Part shown: one piece after another, positions 23,737-30,900 of the stretch | How positions within the stretch are numbered: the first letter of the stretch is position 1 | Layout of the letters: each line of letters opens with the position of its first letter | DNA from: Actinotalea sp. JY-7876 | GTDB lineage: Bacteria; Actinomycetota; Actinomycetes; Actinomycetales; Cellulomonadaceae | Direction: 5' to 3' | Assembly (NCBI RefSeq): GCF_014042015.1 | Contig: NZ_CP059493.1 | Span: forward strand, 1,674,001 to 1,738,000 | Length of the DNA: 64,000 nucleotides | Notes under the pieces: model-generated | Seen by the model: only the letters and a program-made list of their open reading frames with translations | What the model was told of the DNA's origin: nothing | Database searches by the model: none | Translations under genes and position numbers: made by a program

Positions 23737-25290
23737 TCAGCGGTTCGGGCTGTCCCACCCGGCGTCGGTGCCGTACTCCCAGTGCCACGGCTCCTGGGGG
23801 CCGCCGCCGCCGGGTTCCATGATCGACGGGTGGTGCCAGCCGAACGCGGGCCCGTGCTCCTTCATCCAGAGGTAGTCGGGGTGGCTGAAGCTGCCCAGCC
23901 GACCGAAGTTCCCGAAGTCGACGGCGACGGCGCGGCCGTGGTTGGAGGTGCCGGGGGTGGCGGCCAGGCCGCCGCGGGAGCGCCGCGTGGCGACCTGCAT
24001 GCCGTAGCTGCGGTAGGAGCTGACGACCGACAGGTCGTGGCCGTGCTCGGCGCGGTAGGCCTCGTTGAGGCGCTCCAGCGCCTCGGCCGCGTCGCAGCGC
24101 AGGAGCTCGTCGGCCGCGAACGCCGGGGCGCACAGCGCCTCGGCCGGGATCTCGCCGTTCGGTGCGGCCTCGGCGATGGCGACCTTGCGGGCCATCTCCG
24201 CGGCGGCCGCCTCGGCGGCCGCGCGGGCGGCGTTCTCCGCGATGCGTGCCTCGGTCGCCGCCTGCACCTGTGCGGCGAGGGCCGTGACCTGCTCCGCGAC
24301 CTGGACCATCTCCTGGGTGGCCGCCAGGTCCGAGACCGGGGCGACGGGTGCCTGCGGCGCCGGCGTGGCCTCGGCCGGCGCCTCGGCGTCGCCGTCGGTG
24401 GGCACGGCACCCCGGCCGCCGGAGGCGCGGCTCGTGCGCTCGAGGAGCGTGTCGCGCAGCTCGGTCTCGGCGGCCTGGGTGGTGCCCGGGGCCGGCTCGG
24501 CAGAGCCGATCATGGCCTCGAGGCTGGCGACCGCCTGGTCCAGCGGCGCGACGGCGCCGGGGTCCACGACGGGCGCGGCCGTCGCGGCGACGGCGTCGGC
24601 CTGCTCGATGGCCGCCGCGGCGACCTGCAGGGCCTGCGTCCGCTGGCCGGCCGCCCACGCCTCGGCCTGGGCGGTGAGCCGCGCCGTCTCCGCGTTCGCG
24701 ACGCGGGCGACGTGCTGCTGCCGGGCACCGACCGCCTCGGTGGCCACGTGAGGCGGGGTGGCGCCGACGCCCTCCTGGAGCGCGAACCCGCTGACCGCCA
24801 GGGCGGCGGACAGGGCGAGCGCGGTCGCGCCCTTGGCGGCGCGCACGGAGCGCGACCTGGGGGCCGGCGAGGCGGCGGCAGGGCCGTCGATCAGCGCGAA
24901 CGGCGGCGGGCACGTCACCGCGGCCCGCAGCTCGCGGCGGGTGCGCTGCGCCTCCGGCCGCGGTGCGTCGCCCGCGACGGCGTGGTCCCGGGCGGCCGAC
25001 GGCGTCGGGCGGGGGAGGGTCGTCGTCGTGCCGACCGTCGAGGCGGGCGTCGTGCCGGTCGTGGCGCCAGCCGTCGCAGCCGCTCGGAGCATGCGGCGGG
25101 TGGTCGCCGTCGCGGCCAGCGGTGCCGTCGCGGGTGCGGGTGCCGGCGCGGCGGTGGCCGGACGCGCGGCGGCAGCGGCTGCGTCGTCGACCGCGGCGGC
25201 GGCGACGCGTGCCGCCGCGAGGCGGAGCGAGCGGCGCGTGGGGCCGGTCGGTGCGGTGGGGTGCCCAGGGTTCGCGGACGCGGACGGCAT
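23737..25290 (-). CDS. VanY-like M15 D,D-carboxypeptidase, membrane-anchored
   Basis: 517 residues. A basic N-terminal region contains three copies of TRRxLR (18-23, 64-69, 117-122). It is followed by one TM helix (about 154-171), a long Ala-rich predicted coiled coil (to about 390) and a C-terminal M15 domain with SNHGRAVAVDFG and PWHWEYG zinc/catalytic motifs. It should trim peptidoglycan stem peptides outside the cell. A paralogue with the same layout lies at 28929-30332. Start ATG 25290 is chosen as the first ATG giving a sensible N-terminus; no clear ribosome site, so the start is uncertain. An in-frame upstream start at 25434 is possible. Confidence 0.82.
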   Translation of the reverse strand: MPSASANPGHPTAPTGPTRRSLRLAAARVAAAAVDDAAAAAARPATAAPAPAPATAPLAATATTRRMLRAAATAGATTGTTPASTVGTTTTLPRPTPSAARDHAVAGDAPRPEAQRTRRELRAAVTCPPPFALIDGPAAASPAPRSRSVRAAKGATALALSAALAVSGFALQEGVGATPPHVATEAVGARQQHVARVANAETARLTAQAEAWAAGQRTQALQVAAAAIEQADAVAATAAPVVDPGAVAPLDQAVASLEAMIGSAEPAPGTTQAAETELRDTLLERTSRASGGRGAVPTDGDAEAPAEATPAPQAPVAPVSDLAATQEMVQVAEQVTALAAQVQAATEARIAENAARAAAEAAAAEMARKVAIAEAAPNGEIPAEALCAPAFAADELLRCDAAEALERLNEAYRAEHGHDLSVVSSYRSYGMQVATRRSRGGLAATPGTSNHGRAVAVDFGNFGRLGSFSHPDYLWMKEHGPAFGWHHPSIMEPGGGGPQEPWHWEYGTDAGWDSPNR

Positions 25291-25601
25291 GGCCGACTGC
25301 TGGGGCTCGTGCTGCAAAGCGGGGGGATCCTTGATCGTCGAGGGGCGGACGGCGCGGGCGGGTCCGGGGGCGCTGCCGGGCTCGCCTGGGGGCTTCGCGC
25401 GACGGGGTTCGAGGTCTGCTGTCCATTGGCACACGCCGGAGGCCCGTCGGACGAATCGAGGGAGCGCCCTTCACATGACCCGCACACCGATCGCGTCAGG
25501 GGTTGGGCAGGCCCCCCGGTGAACCGTTCCGCGCGTTGGTCACGGTTCCATCACGGCCGCCCCGCCGGGGCTCACGCCGCCAGGGAGCGGGGCTGAGTAC
25601 C
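25291..25601. other. 311-bp non-coding stretch between M15 gene and corA
   Basis: No gene seen. Just after the corA stop (minus strand) a 7-bp stem GCCCCGC / GCGGGGC spans 25559-25593 and could end corA transcription. A second dyad, GAACCGT / ACGGTTC, spans 25521-25548. The rest should be promoter and leader for the M15 gene; I could not fit a known riboswitch. Confidence 0.5.
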
Positions 25602-26618
25602 TCACAGCCAGCGCCGGGACCGGAAGTAGGCGTGCAGGACGACGGACCCCAGGACCATGAGCCCGAGGGCGGCCGGGTACGCCCAGGGCCAGGTCAGCTC
25701 GGGCATGTGCTCGAAGTTCATGCCGTAGACCGTCCCCACGAGCGTGGGCGCGAAGAGGATGGCGGCCCACGCGGAGATCTTCTTGACCTCCTCGTTCTGC
25801 GCGAGGCTCGCCTCGGTCATCGCGCGGACCTCCTCGTTCTGCCGCTCGGTGACGACCGTCGCGTTGACCGACAGCGCGTTCTGCAGCAGCGCGCGGAAGC
25901 CGTCCGCCCGCTCGACGACCCGCACGACGTGGTCCTGGACGTCGCGCAGGTGGCGGCGGAGCTCCTCGTCGACGTGGTACTCGTCCGCGCCCGCCTCGAG
26001 CGCGGCCAGCATCCCGAGGAGCGGGTGCGTGGCGCGCTGGAACGCCATCACCTCGCGGAGCAGCTCGTAGATGCGGCGCGAGACGGCCCGGTCGCCCGCG
26101 AAGAGCTGGTCCTCGATCTCGTCGATGTCGTTCTCGAGCCCCGCGACCACGGGCCCGTACTCGTCGACGACCTCGTCGAGGATGGCGTAGAGCACGGCCT
26201 CGGGCCCGAGTCGCAGCAGCTCCGGCGCGGCCTCCATCCGGCGGCGCACCTCGGCGAGGTCGGGGGACTCGGCGTGGCGCACCGTCACGACCACGCCGGG
26301 GCCGAGGAACACGTGCAGCTCGCCGAACTCGACGCTCTCGTCCGCGTCGAGGTACCGCGCGGGCCGGAGCACCGCGAACAGGACGTCGCCGTAGCGCTCG
26401 AGCTTGGGGCGCTGGTGCGCCTTGACCGTGTCCTCGACCGCGAGCGGGTGGATGTCGAACTCCCGGGCCACCGAGGCCAGCTCGGACTCGTGCGGCCGGT
26501 ACATCCCGATCCAGGCCATCCCGCCCGTGGCGCGTATGGCCTCGTACGTCTCCTCGAGACCCATCGGCTCCGAGTGCCGCTTGCCGTCGACGTAGATCGC
26601 GTTGTCGACGATGCCCAT
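25602..26618 (-). CDS. corA: CorA family magnesium/cobalt transporter
   Basis: 338 residues. A large cytoplasmic N-terminal domain is followed by two C-terminal TM helices, the first ending in the signature YGMNFEHMPEL. It forms a pentameric divalent-cation channel in the membrane. The KKISAWAAILFAPTLVGTVYGMNF stretch is characteristic. Start ATG 26618 is preceded by a purine-rich AGGACAGGAGCGGGC. It lies 48 bp after the ChaB gene on the same strand. In a cobalamin-using organism cobalt supply is relevant, but magnesium is the usual substrate. Confidence 0.95.
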   Translation of the reverse strand: MGIVDNAIYVDGKRHSEPMGLEETYEAIRATGGMAWIGMYRPHESELASVAREFDIHPLAVEDTVKAHQRPKLERYGDVLFAVLRPARYLDADESVEFGELHVFLGPGVVVTVRHAESPDLAEVRRRMEAAPELLRLGPEAVLYAILDEVVDEYGPVVAGLENDIDEIEDQLFAGDRAVSRRIYELLREVMAFQRATHPLLGMLAALEAGADEYHVDEELRRHLRDVQDHVVRVVERADGFRALLQNALSVNATVVTERQNEEVRAMTEASLAQNEEVKKISAWAAILFAPTLVGTVYGMNFEHMPELTWPWAYPAALGLMVLGSVVLHAYFRSRRWL

Positions 26619-26666
26619 GCCCGCTCCTGTCCTCGTGCCACGACGTCGCCGGGGCCACCCGGGAAC

Positions 26667-27083
26667 CTAGCGGGCGCTGCGCGTGCGGCGCGCGTTCTCC
26701 TTGCCGATGGCGTCGACCAGCTCGTCCTTGGTCATGCTCGATCGTCCTGCGACCTCCAGCCGCTTCGCGACGTCGTACAGGTGGCGCTTCGAGGCGTTGG
26801 CGTCCACGCCGCCGGACGTCTCGGCGCGGGTGCCGCGCCCCCCGGCGGCCTTGCGGTCCGACGGCCCGTTCTCGTCCTTGGGCTCCCAGTGGTCGCCGAC
26901 CTTCTCGTGGGTGTGCTTGAGCGCGGAGTACGCGACGCGGTGGGCGCGCTCGCCCTCGCCGTACTCGTCCGCCGCCGAGTCGTGGGCCTTGGCGAAGGTG
27001 CGCTGCGCCTTGGCGTCCGACCGCTGCAGGGTCGACGGCAGCTCCTCCTGCTTGGCCGTGCCGCGTCGCGTCGTCTTGGGCAT
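26667..27083 (-). CDS. ChaB family protein with Rho N-like C-terminus
   Basis: 138 residues. The N-terminal half is ChaB-like (ELPSTLQRSDAKAQRTFAKAHDSAADEYGEGERAHRVAYSALKHTHEKVGDHW). The C-terminal half resembles a Rho N-terminal/SAP-like fold (SKRHLYDVAKRLEVAGRSSMTKDELVDAIGKEN). ChaB was named for cation transport regulation, but many actinobacterial members have unknown roles; nucleic-acid binding through the C-terminal half is plausible. Start ATG 27083 (MPKTTRRG) has GGAGGA upstream. Confidence 0.88.
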   Translation of the reverse strand: MPKTTRRGTAKQEELPSTLQRSDAKAQRTFAKAHDSAADEYGEGERAHRVAYSALKHTHEKVGDHWEPKDENGPSDRKAAGGRGTRAETSGGVDANASKRHLYDVAKRLEVAGRSSMTKDELVDAIGKENARRTRSAR

Positions 27084-27196
27084 CTCAGTCCTCCCTGGTG
27101 GTGACGGCCGTGGCTCCACGATGAGCCGGTCGGCAGGCCCGCGCCACCGCAGGCCCGCCGGCGCACGCGGTCACCCGGCGCGGTCCGGGCGCGGCC

Positions 27197-28903
27197 TCAG
27201 AGCGCGGCGAGCTCCCGCGCGAGGTCGTCCAGGCCGAGCGACCCGAGCCCGAGCGCGGCGGTGTGCCACGCCCGCAGGTCGAAGTCCGCGCCGCTCGCCG
27301 CGTGGCGGGCGCGGGCGGCCTCGCGGCCGGCGAGCCATGCCCGCTCGCCGAGCTTGTAGCTGATGGCCTGGCCGGGCCACCCGAGGTACCGGACGATCTC
27401 GCTGTGCACGAAGGCGCGGGGCGAGCCGCTGCGGGCCGCGAAGAACTCCTCGCCGAGCTCGGCGGTCCACCGCTCGCCGGGTGCGGACGCGACGGCGGCC
27501 GGGACCGGGAGGGACAGGTGCATGCCGATGTCGATCACCACGCGGACGGCCCGCATGCGCTGACCGTCGAGGTAGCCCAGGCGCGCGCCCGGGTCCGTCA
27601 GGTAGCCGAGCTCGTCCATGAGCCGCTCGGCGTACAGCGCCCAGCCCTCCGTCGTGGCCGAGACCGAGCCGAGGCTGACCTGGTAGCGCGAGAGCTCCGC
27701 GGCACGGTACGCCCACTGGCCGAGCTGGAGGTGATGGCCCGGCACGCCCTCGTGGTACCAGGTGCTGATGAGGTCCCACGTGGGGAAGCGGGTGCGGCCG
27801 AGCGTCGGCAGCCAGGTGCGGCCCGGCCGGCTGAAGTCGAGCGAGGGGCGGGTGTAGTACGGCGCCGCGGCCGCGCCCGGCGGCGCGATCATCGCCTCGA
27901 CCCGCCGCACGGGCTCGGCGACGTCGACCACCGTGCCGTCGAGCTCGGCGATGGCGCGGTCCATCATCGCCTGGAGCCACGCGCGCACCTCGTCCACGCC
28001 CTCGACGGCCTCGCCGTGGACGTCGAGGTGGGCCAGGGCCTGCGCCGGCGTCGCGCCCGGCAGCACCCGGTCGGCCTCGGCGGCCATCTCGGCCTCGATG
28101 CGCGCCAGCTCCTCCCAGCCCCACGCGTAGGCCTCCTCCGGGTCGACCTGCGCGCCGGTCGCGGCCCTGGCCCCGAGCAGGTAGCGCTCTCGTCCGACGC
28201 CGTCCGGGGTTCCGGCGCATCCGGGCAGGTAGGTCTGCGCGATCCAGTCGCGCAGCTCCGCCACCCCGTCCCCGGCCCGGGCCGCGGCCGCGTCGAGCTC
28301 GGGCCGCAGCGACTCGGGCGCGGCCTCGACGAACCCGGCGTGCCACCCGCGCCCGGTGAGCCACGCGCCCAGCTGGCCGACCACGGCCTCCGCCTGGCGC
28401 GGCGCGCTCGTGCGGCCGGACGTCAGGCCCGCCGCGAGCTGCGCCCGGTAGCTGCGCGCGCACTCGGGCACGGCGTCGAGCCGGCGGCCGACGGTGCGCC
28501 AGTCCTCCTCGTCCTGCGTCGGCATCATGAGGAACAGGGACTGGAGCTGGTGCACGGGCGAGGCGATCGGCCGCAGGCTGACCAGGTCCTCGCCGGCCTC
28601 GTGGAGCGCGAGCTGGGAGCCCAGGCGCTCGGCGAGCAGGGTCGCGCACCGGCGGTCGTCCTCGTCGGTGACCCGGGCGCGCGCCAGGTCCGCGAGGGCC
28701 GAGCGGGCGGCGTCCGCCCGCTCCTCGAGCCCGGCGGGGGACAGGTCGGGCATGCGGTGCTCGTGGGGCCGGACCCCCAGGGCCGTGCTCACCGAGGGGT
28801 CGAGCTCGACGAGCGTGTCGACCCACCGGTCGGCGACCTCGCGGGCCGTCGGCGTCCCGTCGGGCTCGCGGGCGTCGGTGGGCTGCGGCGCGGGTGCTGT
28901 CAT
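27197..28903 (-). CDS. DUF885 family metallohydrolase
   Basis: About 568 residues, full length for DUF885. The HExxH-like site appears as YHEGVPGHHLQLG (about residues 375-387), followed by EGWALYAERLMDELG with the third ligand Glu. DUF885 proteins are M32-like, probably zinc-dependent peptidases or hydrolases. No signal peptide, so cytoplasmic. Start ATG 28903 (MTAPAPQ); a GTG three codons earlier is also in frame. It is 25 bp from the next minus-strand gene. Confidence 0.87.
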   Translation of the reverse strand: MTAPAPQPTDAREPDGTPTAREVADRWVDTLVELDPSVSTALGVRPHEHRMPDLSPAGLEERADAARSALADLARARVTDEDDRRCATLLAERLGSQLALHEAGEDLVSLRPIASPVHQLQSLFLMMPTQDEEDWRTVGRRLDAVPECARSYRAQLAAGLTSGRTSAPRQAEAVVGQLGAWLTGRGWHAGFVEAAPESLRPELDAAAARAGDGVAELRDWIAQTYLPGCAGTPDGVGRERYLLGARAATGAQVDPEEAYAWGWEELARIEAEMAAEADRVLPGATPAQALAHLDVHGEAVEGVDEVRAWLQAMMDRAIAELDGTVVDVAEPVRRVEAMIAPPGAAAAPYYTRPSLDFSRPGRTWLPTLGRTRFPTWDLISTWYHEGVPGHHLQLGQWAYRAAELSRYQVSLGSVSATTEGWALYAERLMDELGYLTDPGARLGYLDGQRMRAVRVVIDIGMHLSLPVPAAVASAPGERWTAELGEEFFAARSGSPRAFVHSEIVRYLGWPGQAISYKLGERAWLAGREAARARHAASGADFDLRAWHTAALGLGSLGLDDLARELAAL

Positions 28904-28928
28904 GCCTCGCACGGTAACCGAGGTCGGC

Positions 28929-30332
28929 TCAGTCCTCCGTGTCGTACTCCCAGTGCCACGGTTCGGCCGGCCCGGCGCCGCCGGGCTGCATGTACGAGGG
29001 GTGGTGCCAGCCGTAGGCGCCCGCGTTCTCGCGCATCCACCGGTACGTCGGGCGGTCGAACTGCCCCAGCGACCCGAACCCCTCGAGGTCCACGGCCAGG
29101 CCGAGCCCGTGGTTGGACGTGCCGGCCGCCGCCGCGAGGCTGCCGCGGGCCTGCCTCACCGCCGCCTGCGAGGCGAGGTCGCGGTAGGACGAGGACACCC
29201 CCAGGTCGCGCCCGAAGTGGGCGCGGAACGCCACGTTGAGCTGCTCGAGCGCCGCGGCCGCGTCGCACCGCAGCTGGACCCGCGGGGCGAAGTCGACGCC
29301 GCAGAGCGCGCTGGCGGGGATCGCGCCGTTGGGCGCGTCGCGCACCGCGTCGACGCGCCGCGCGAGCTCGGCCTGCGCCTGCGCCTGCGCCTGGGCGGCG
29401 GCCTCGGCGGCTGCGTTCGCGGCGATCGTGGACTCCGCCGTGACCCGGAGGCTCTCCGCCAGTGCCACGAGCTCCACCGCGGCGGCCCGGACCTGGGCCG
29501 TGACGGTCAGGTCGAGGGCCTGCGCGGCGCTGGTGACCACCGACGGCGTCGCGCCCCGTGGAGTCGTGCTGCTGCGTGCGCCGTCGTCCGTCGCGCGCTC
29601 CGCCGCCACGAGCGTGGCCGTCGCGGCCGCGGCGCGGTCGGCTGCCGTGCCGCTGGTTCCGGCGGCCTCCGGTGCGGCCTCCGGTGCGGCCTCCGGTGCG
29701 GGTGCGGCGGCCGGCTCCGTGTCGGTGCGCAGCATGCTGTCGGTCCTCGGCGGCGGGGCGATGACCTGGGACGCCGAGGGCGCCGCCGCGACGAGCTCGG
29801 CGAGCTGCGCCGCCGCCGCGTCGAGCGGGCCGACCTCCTCCGGTGCGACGACCGGCGTGGCCACGACGACGACGGCGCCCGCCGCGGCGAGGGCCGCCTG
29901 CGCCTGCGCCAGGGCGTCGTCGCGCTCCCGCGCCGCGTACGCCACGGCCTGCTCGGTCAGGCGTGCGGACTCGGCGGCGCCGACGCGCCGTAGGTGCTCG
30001 GCAGCGGCCTGCTCGGCCGCCTCCTGCGCCGCGACCGCCGCGGCCTGGCGGTCGTCCCGCGCGGTCTGCTCGACGTTGACCTGGGTCACCGCCCCCGCCA
30101 GGAACGCCGCGGAGAGGAGCATGACGGCGCCCGGACGCGCGACGACCCCGCGCAGCGTGCCCGCCCAGGCGTCCGGCGCGAGCGCGGCGGCCGGGCCGCG
30201 GAGCGCGGCGCGGAGTGCCGGCCACGGGCTGCCGGGCACGGCCGACCTGCGGCGCGCGCGGTGCCGCCCGGCCGCCGCCTGCTCGCGCGCCCTGAGCTCG
30301 CGACGAGTCAGGGGGGGCTGGTCGAGCTGCAT
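28929..30332 (-). CDS. VanY-like M15 D,D-carboxypeptidase, membrane-anchored (paralogue)
   Basis: 467 residues with the same architecture as 23737-25290: a basic cytoplasmic N-terminus with one TRRELR (9-14), a TM helix (about 66-84), a long Ala/Gln-rich coiled coil, and a C-terminal M15 domain with SSSYRDLASQ, SNHGLGLAVD, YGWHHPSYM and PWHWEYD. It also has three tandem EAAPEAAPEA repeats in a linker (about residues 213-224). An extracellular peptidoglycan carboxypeptidase is expected. The two paralogues are separated by corA, chaB and the DUF885 gene. Start ATG 30332. Confidence 0.85.
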   Translation of the reverse strand: MQLDQPPLTRRELRAREQAAAGRHRARRRSAVPGSPWPALRAALRGPAAALAPDAWAGTLRGVVARPGAVMLLSAAFLAGAVTQVNVEQTARDDRQAAAVAAQEAAEQAAAEHLRRVGAAESARLTEQAVAYAARERDDALAQAQAALAAAGAVVVVATPVVAPEEVGPLDAAAAQLAELVAAAPSASQVIAPPPRTDSMLRTDTEPAAAPAPEAAPEAAPEAAGTSGTAADRAAAATATLVAAERATDDGARSSTTPRGATPSVVTSAAQALDLTVTAQVRAAAVELVALAESLRVTAESTIAANAAAEAAAQAQAQAQAELARRVDAVRDAPNGAIPASALCGVDFAPRVQLRCDAAAALEQLNVAFRAHFGRDLGVSSSYRDLASQAAVRQARGSLAAAAGTSNHGLGLAVDLEGFGSLGQFDRPTYRWMRENAGAYGWHHPSYMQPGGAGPAEPWHWEYDTED

Positions 30333-30419
30333 CCGGGGCGTCGTCCTTCGGTGGCCGTCGACGACCGGGGACGTGGGGGCGTCCGCGGTCGCTAGTACGA
30401 CCTGTCTCGGCGCGCCGGC

Positions 30420-30439
30420 GGCCGGACTGAAGCCCGGCC
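30420..30439 (-). terminator. GC hairpin between small gene and M15 gene
   Basis: GGCCGG / CCGGCC stem with 8-nt loop; it lies about 60 bp beyond the stop of the 30503-30796 gene and about 90 bp upstream of the M15 start. Could be a terminator or leader structure. The surrounding 170 bp hold no gene. Confidence 0.35.
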
Positions 30440-30502
30440 GGCGTGTCGTCCCAGGAGTTCACCCGTATGAGGGAACCGGCGGCGCCCGCACCGCGGGGCA
30501 GG

Positions 30503-30796
30503 TCAGCCGACGGACGTCGTGCCCCCCGCGGGCGGCACGCCGGCATCCCGGCCCGCGCCGCCCGGTGGCGGCGCGTCGATGCGGCAGCGCGAGAGGCCGT
30601 CGGCGAGGACCGAGACCAGGGCGGCCGCCTCGGTGGCGGAGAGCCGGACGCTCGCGACGCACTGGCCCTGGCGCCACGTGCTGACCACCACGACGGCGTC
30701 CTCCTCGTGCCAGGTGACCTGCAGGGCACGGCGCTCACCCCGCAGGTCAGGCAGCGCGGTGGCACCCGGTAGCGGCACCGCGACGACGTCTCCCAT
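30503..30796 (-). CDS. small conserved-looking protein, unknown function
   Basis: 97 residues. The core (GERRALQVTWHEEDAVVVVSTWRQGQCVASVRLSATEAAALVSVLADGL, residues 19-67) reads as two antiparallel strands and a helix, a compact fold typical of short actinobacterial proteins I have seen only as hypothetical. The tail is Gly/Pro-rich. Start ATG 30796 (MGDVVAVPLPG) with GGGAGA upstream; longer in-frame starts exist but lack similarity to a protein fold. It lies downstream of the nrdJ terminator and is probably transcribed independently. Confidence 0.6.
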   Translation of the reverse strand: MGDVVAVPLPGATALPDLRGERRALQVTWHEEDAVVVVSTWRQGQCVASVRLSATEAAALVSVLADGLSRCRIDAPPPGGAGRDAGVPPAGGTTSVG

Positions 30797-30847
30797 GGAC
30801 GCACGATGCTCCGGCGCCGCGCGGATGTCCAGAGCCGCCGGGCACGC

Positions 30848-30883
30848 GTGAGGGGCGCCGACCCGACGGTCGGCGCCCCTCAC
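30848..30883. terminator. strong GC-rich terminator after nrdJ
   Basis: A perfect 16-bp stem: GTGAGGGGCGCCGACC pairs with GGTCGGCGCCCCTCAC across loop CGAC. It begins 17 bp after the nrdJ stop. No T-run, as common in high-GC actinobacteria. Confidence 0.85.
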
Positions 30884-30900
30884 CGGTGCTCAGCGAGCGG

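Noticed and set aside
25291-25601. A c-di-AMP (ydaO-type) riboswitch before the M15 peptidase gene
   Set aside because: Such riboswitches often precede actinobacterial wall hydrolases, but I could not find the conserved GGGGTGAA and ACCCG-CAGCTAAC-type blocks on either strand.
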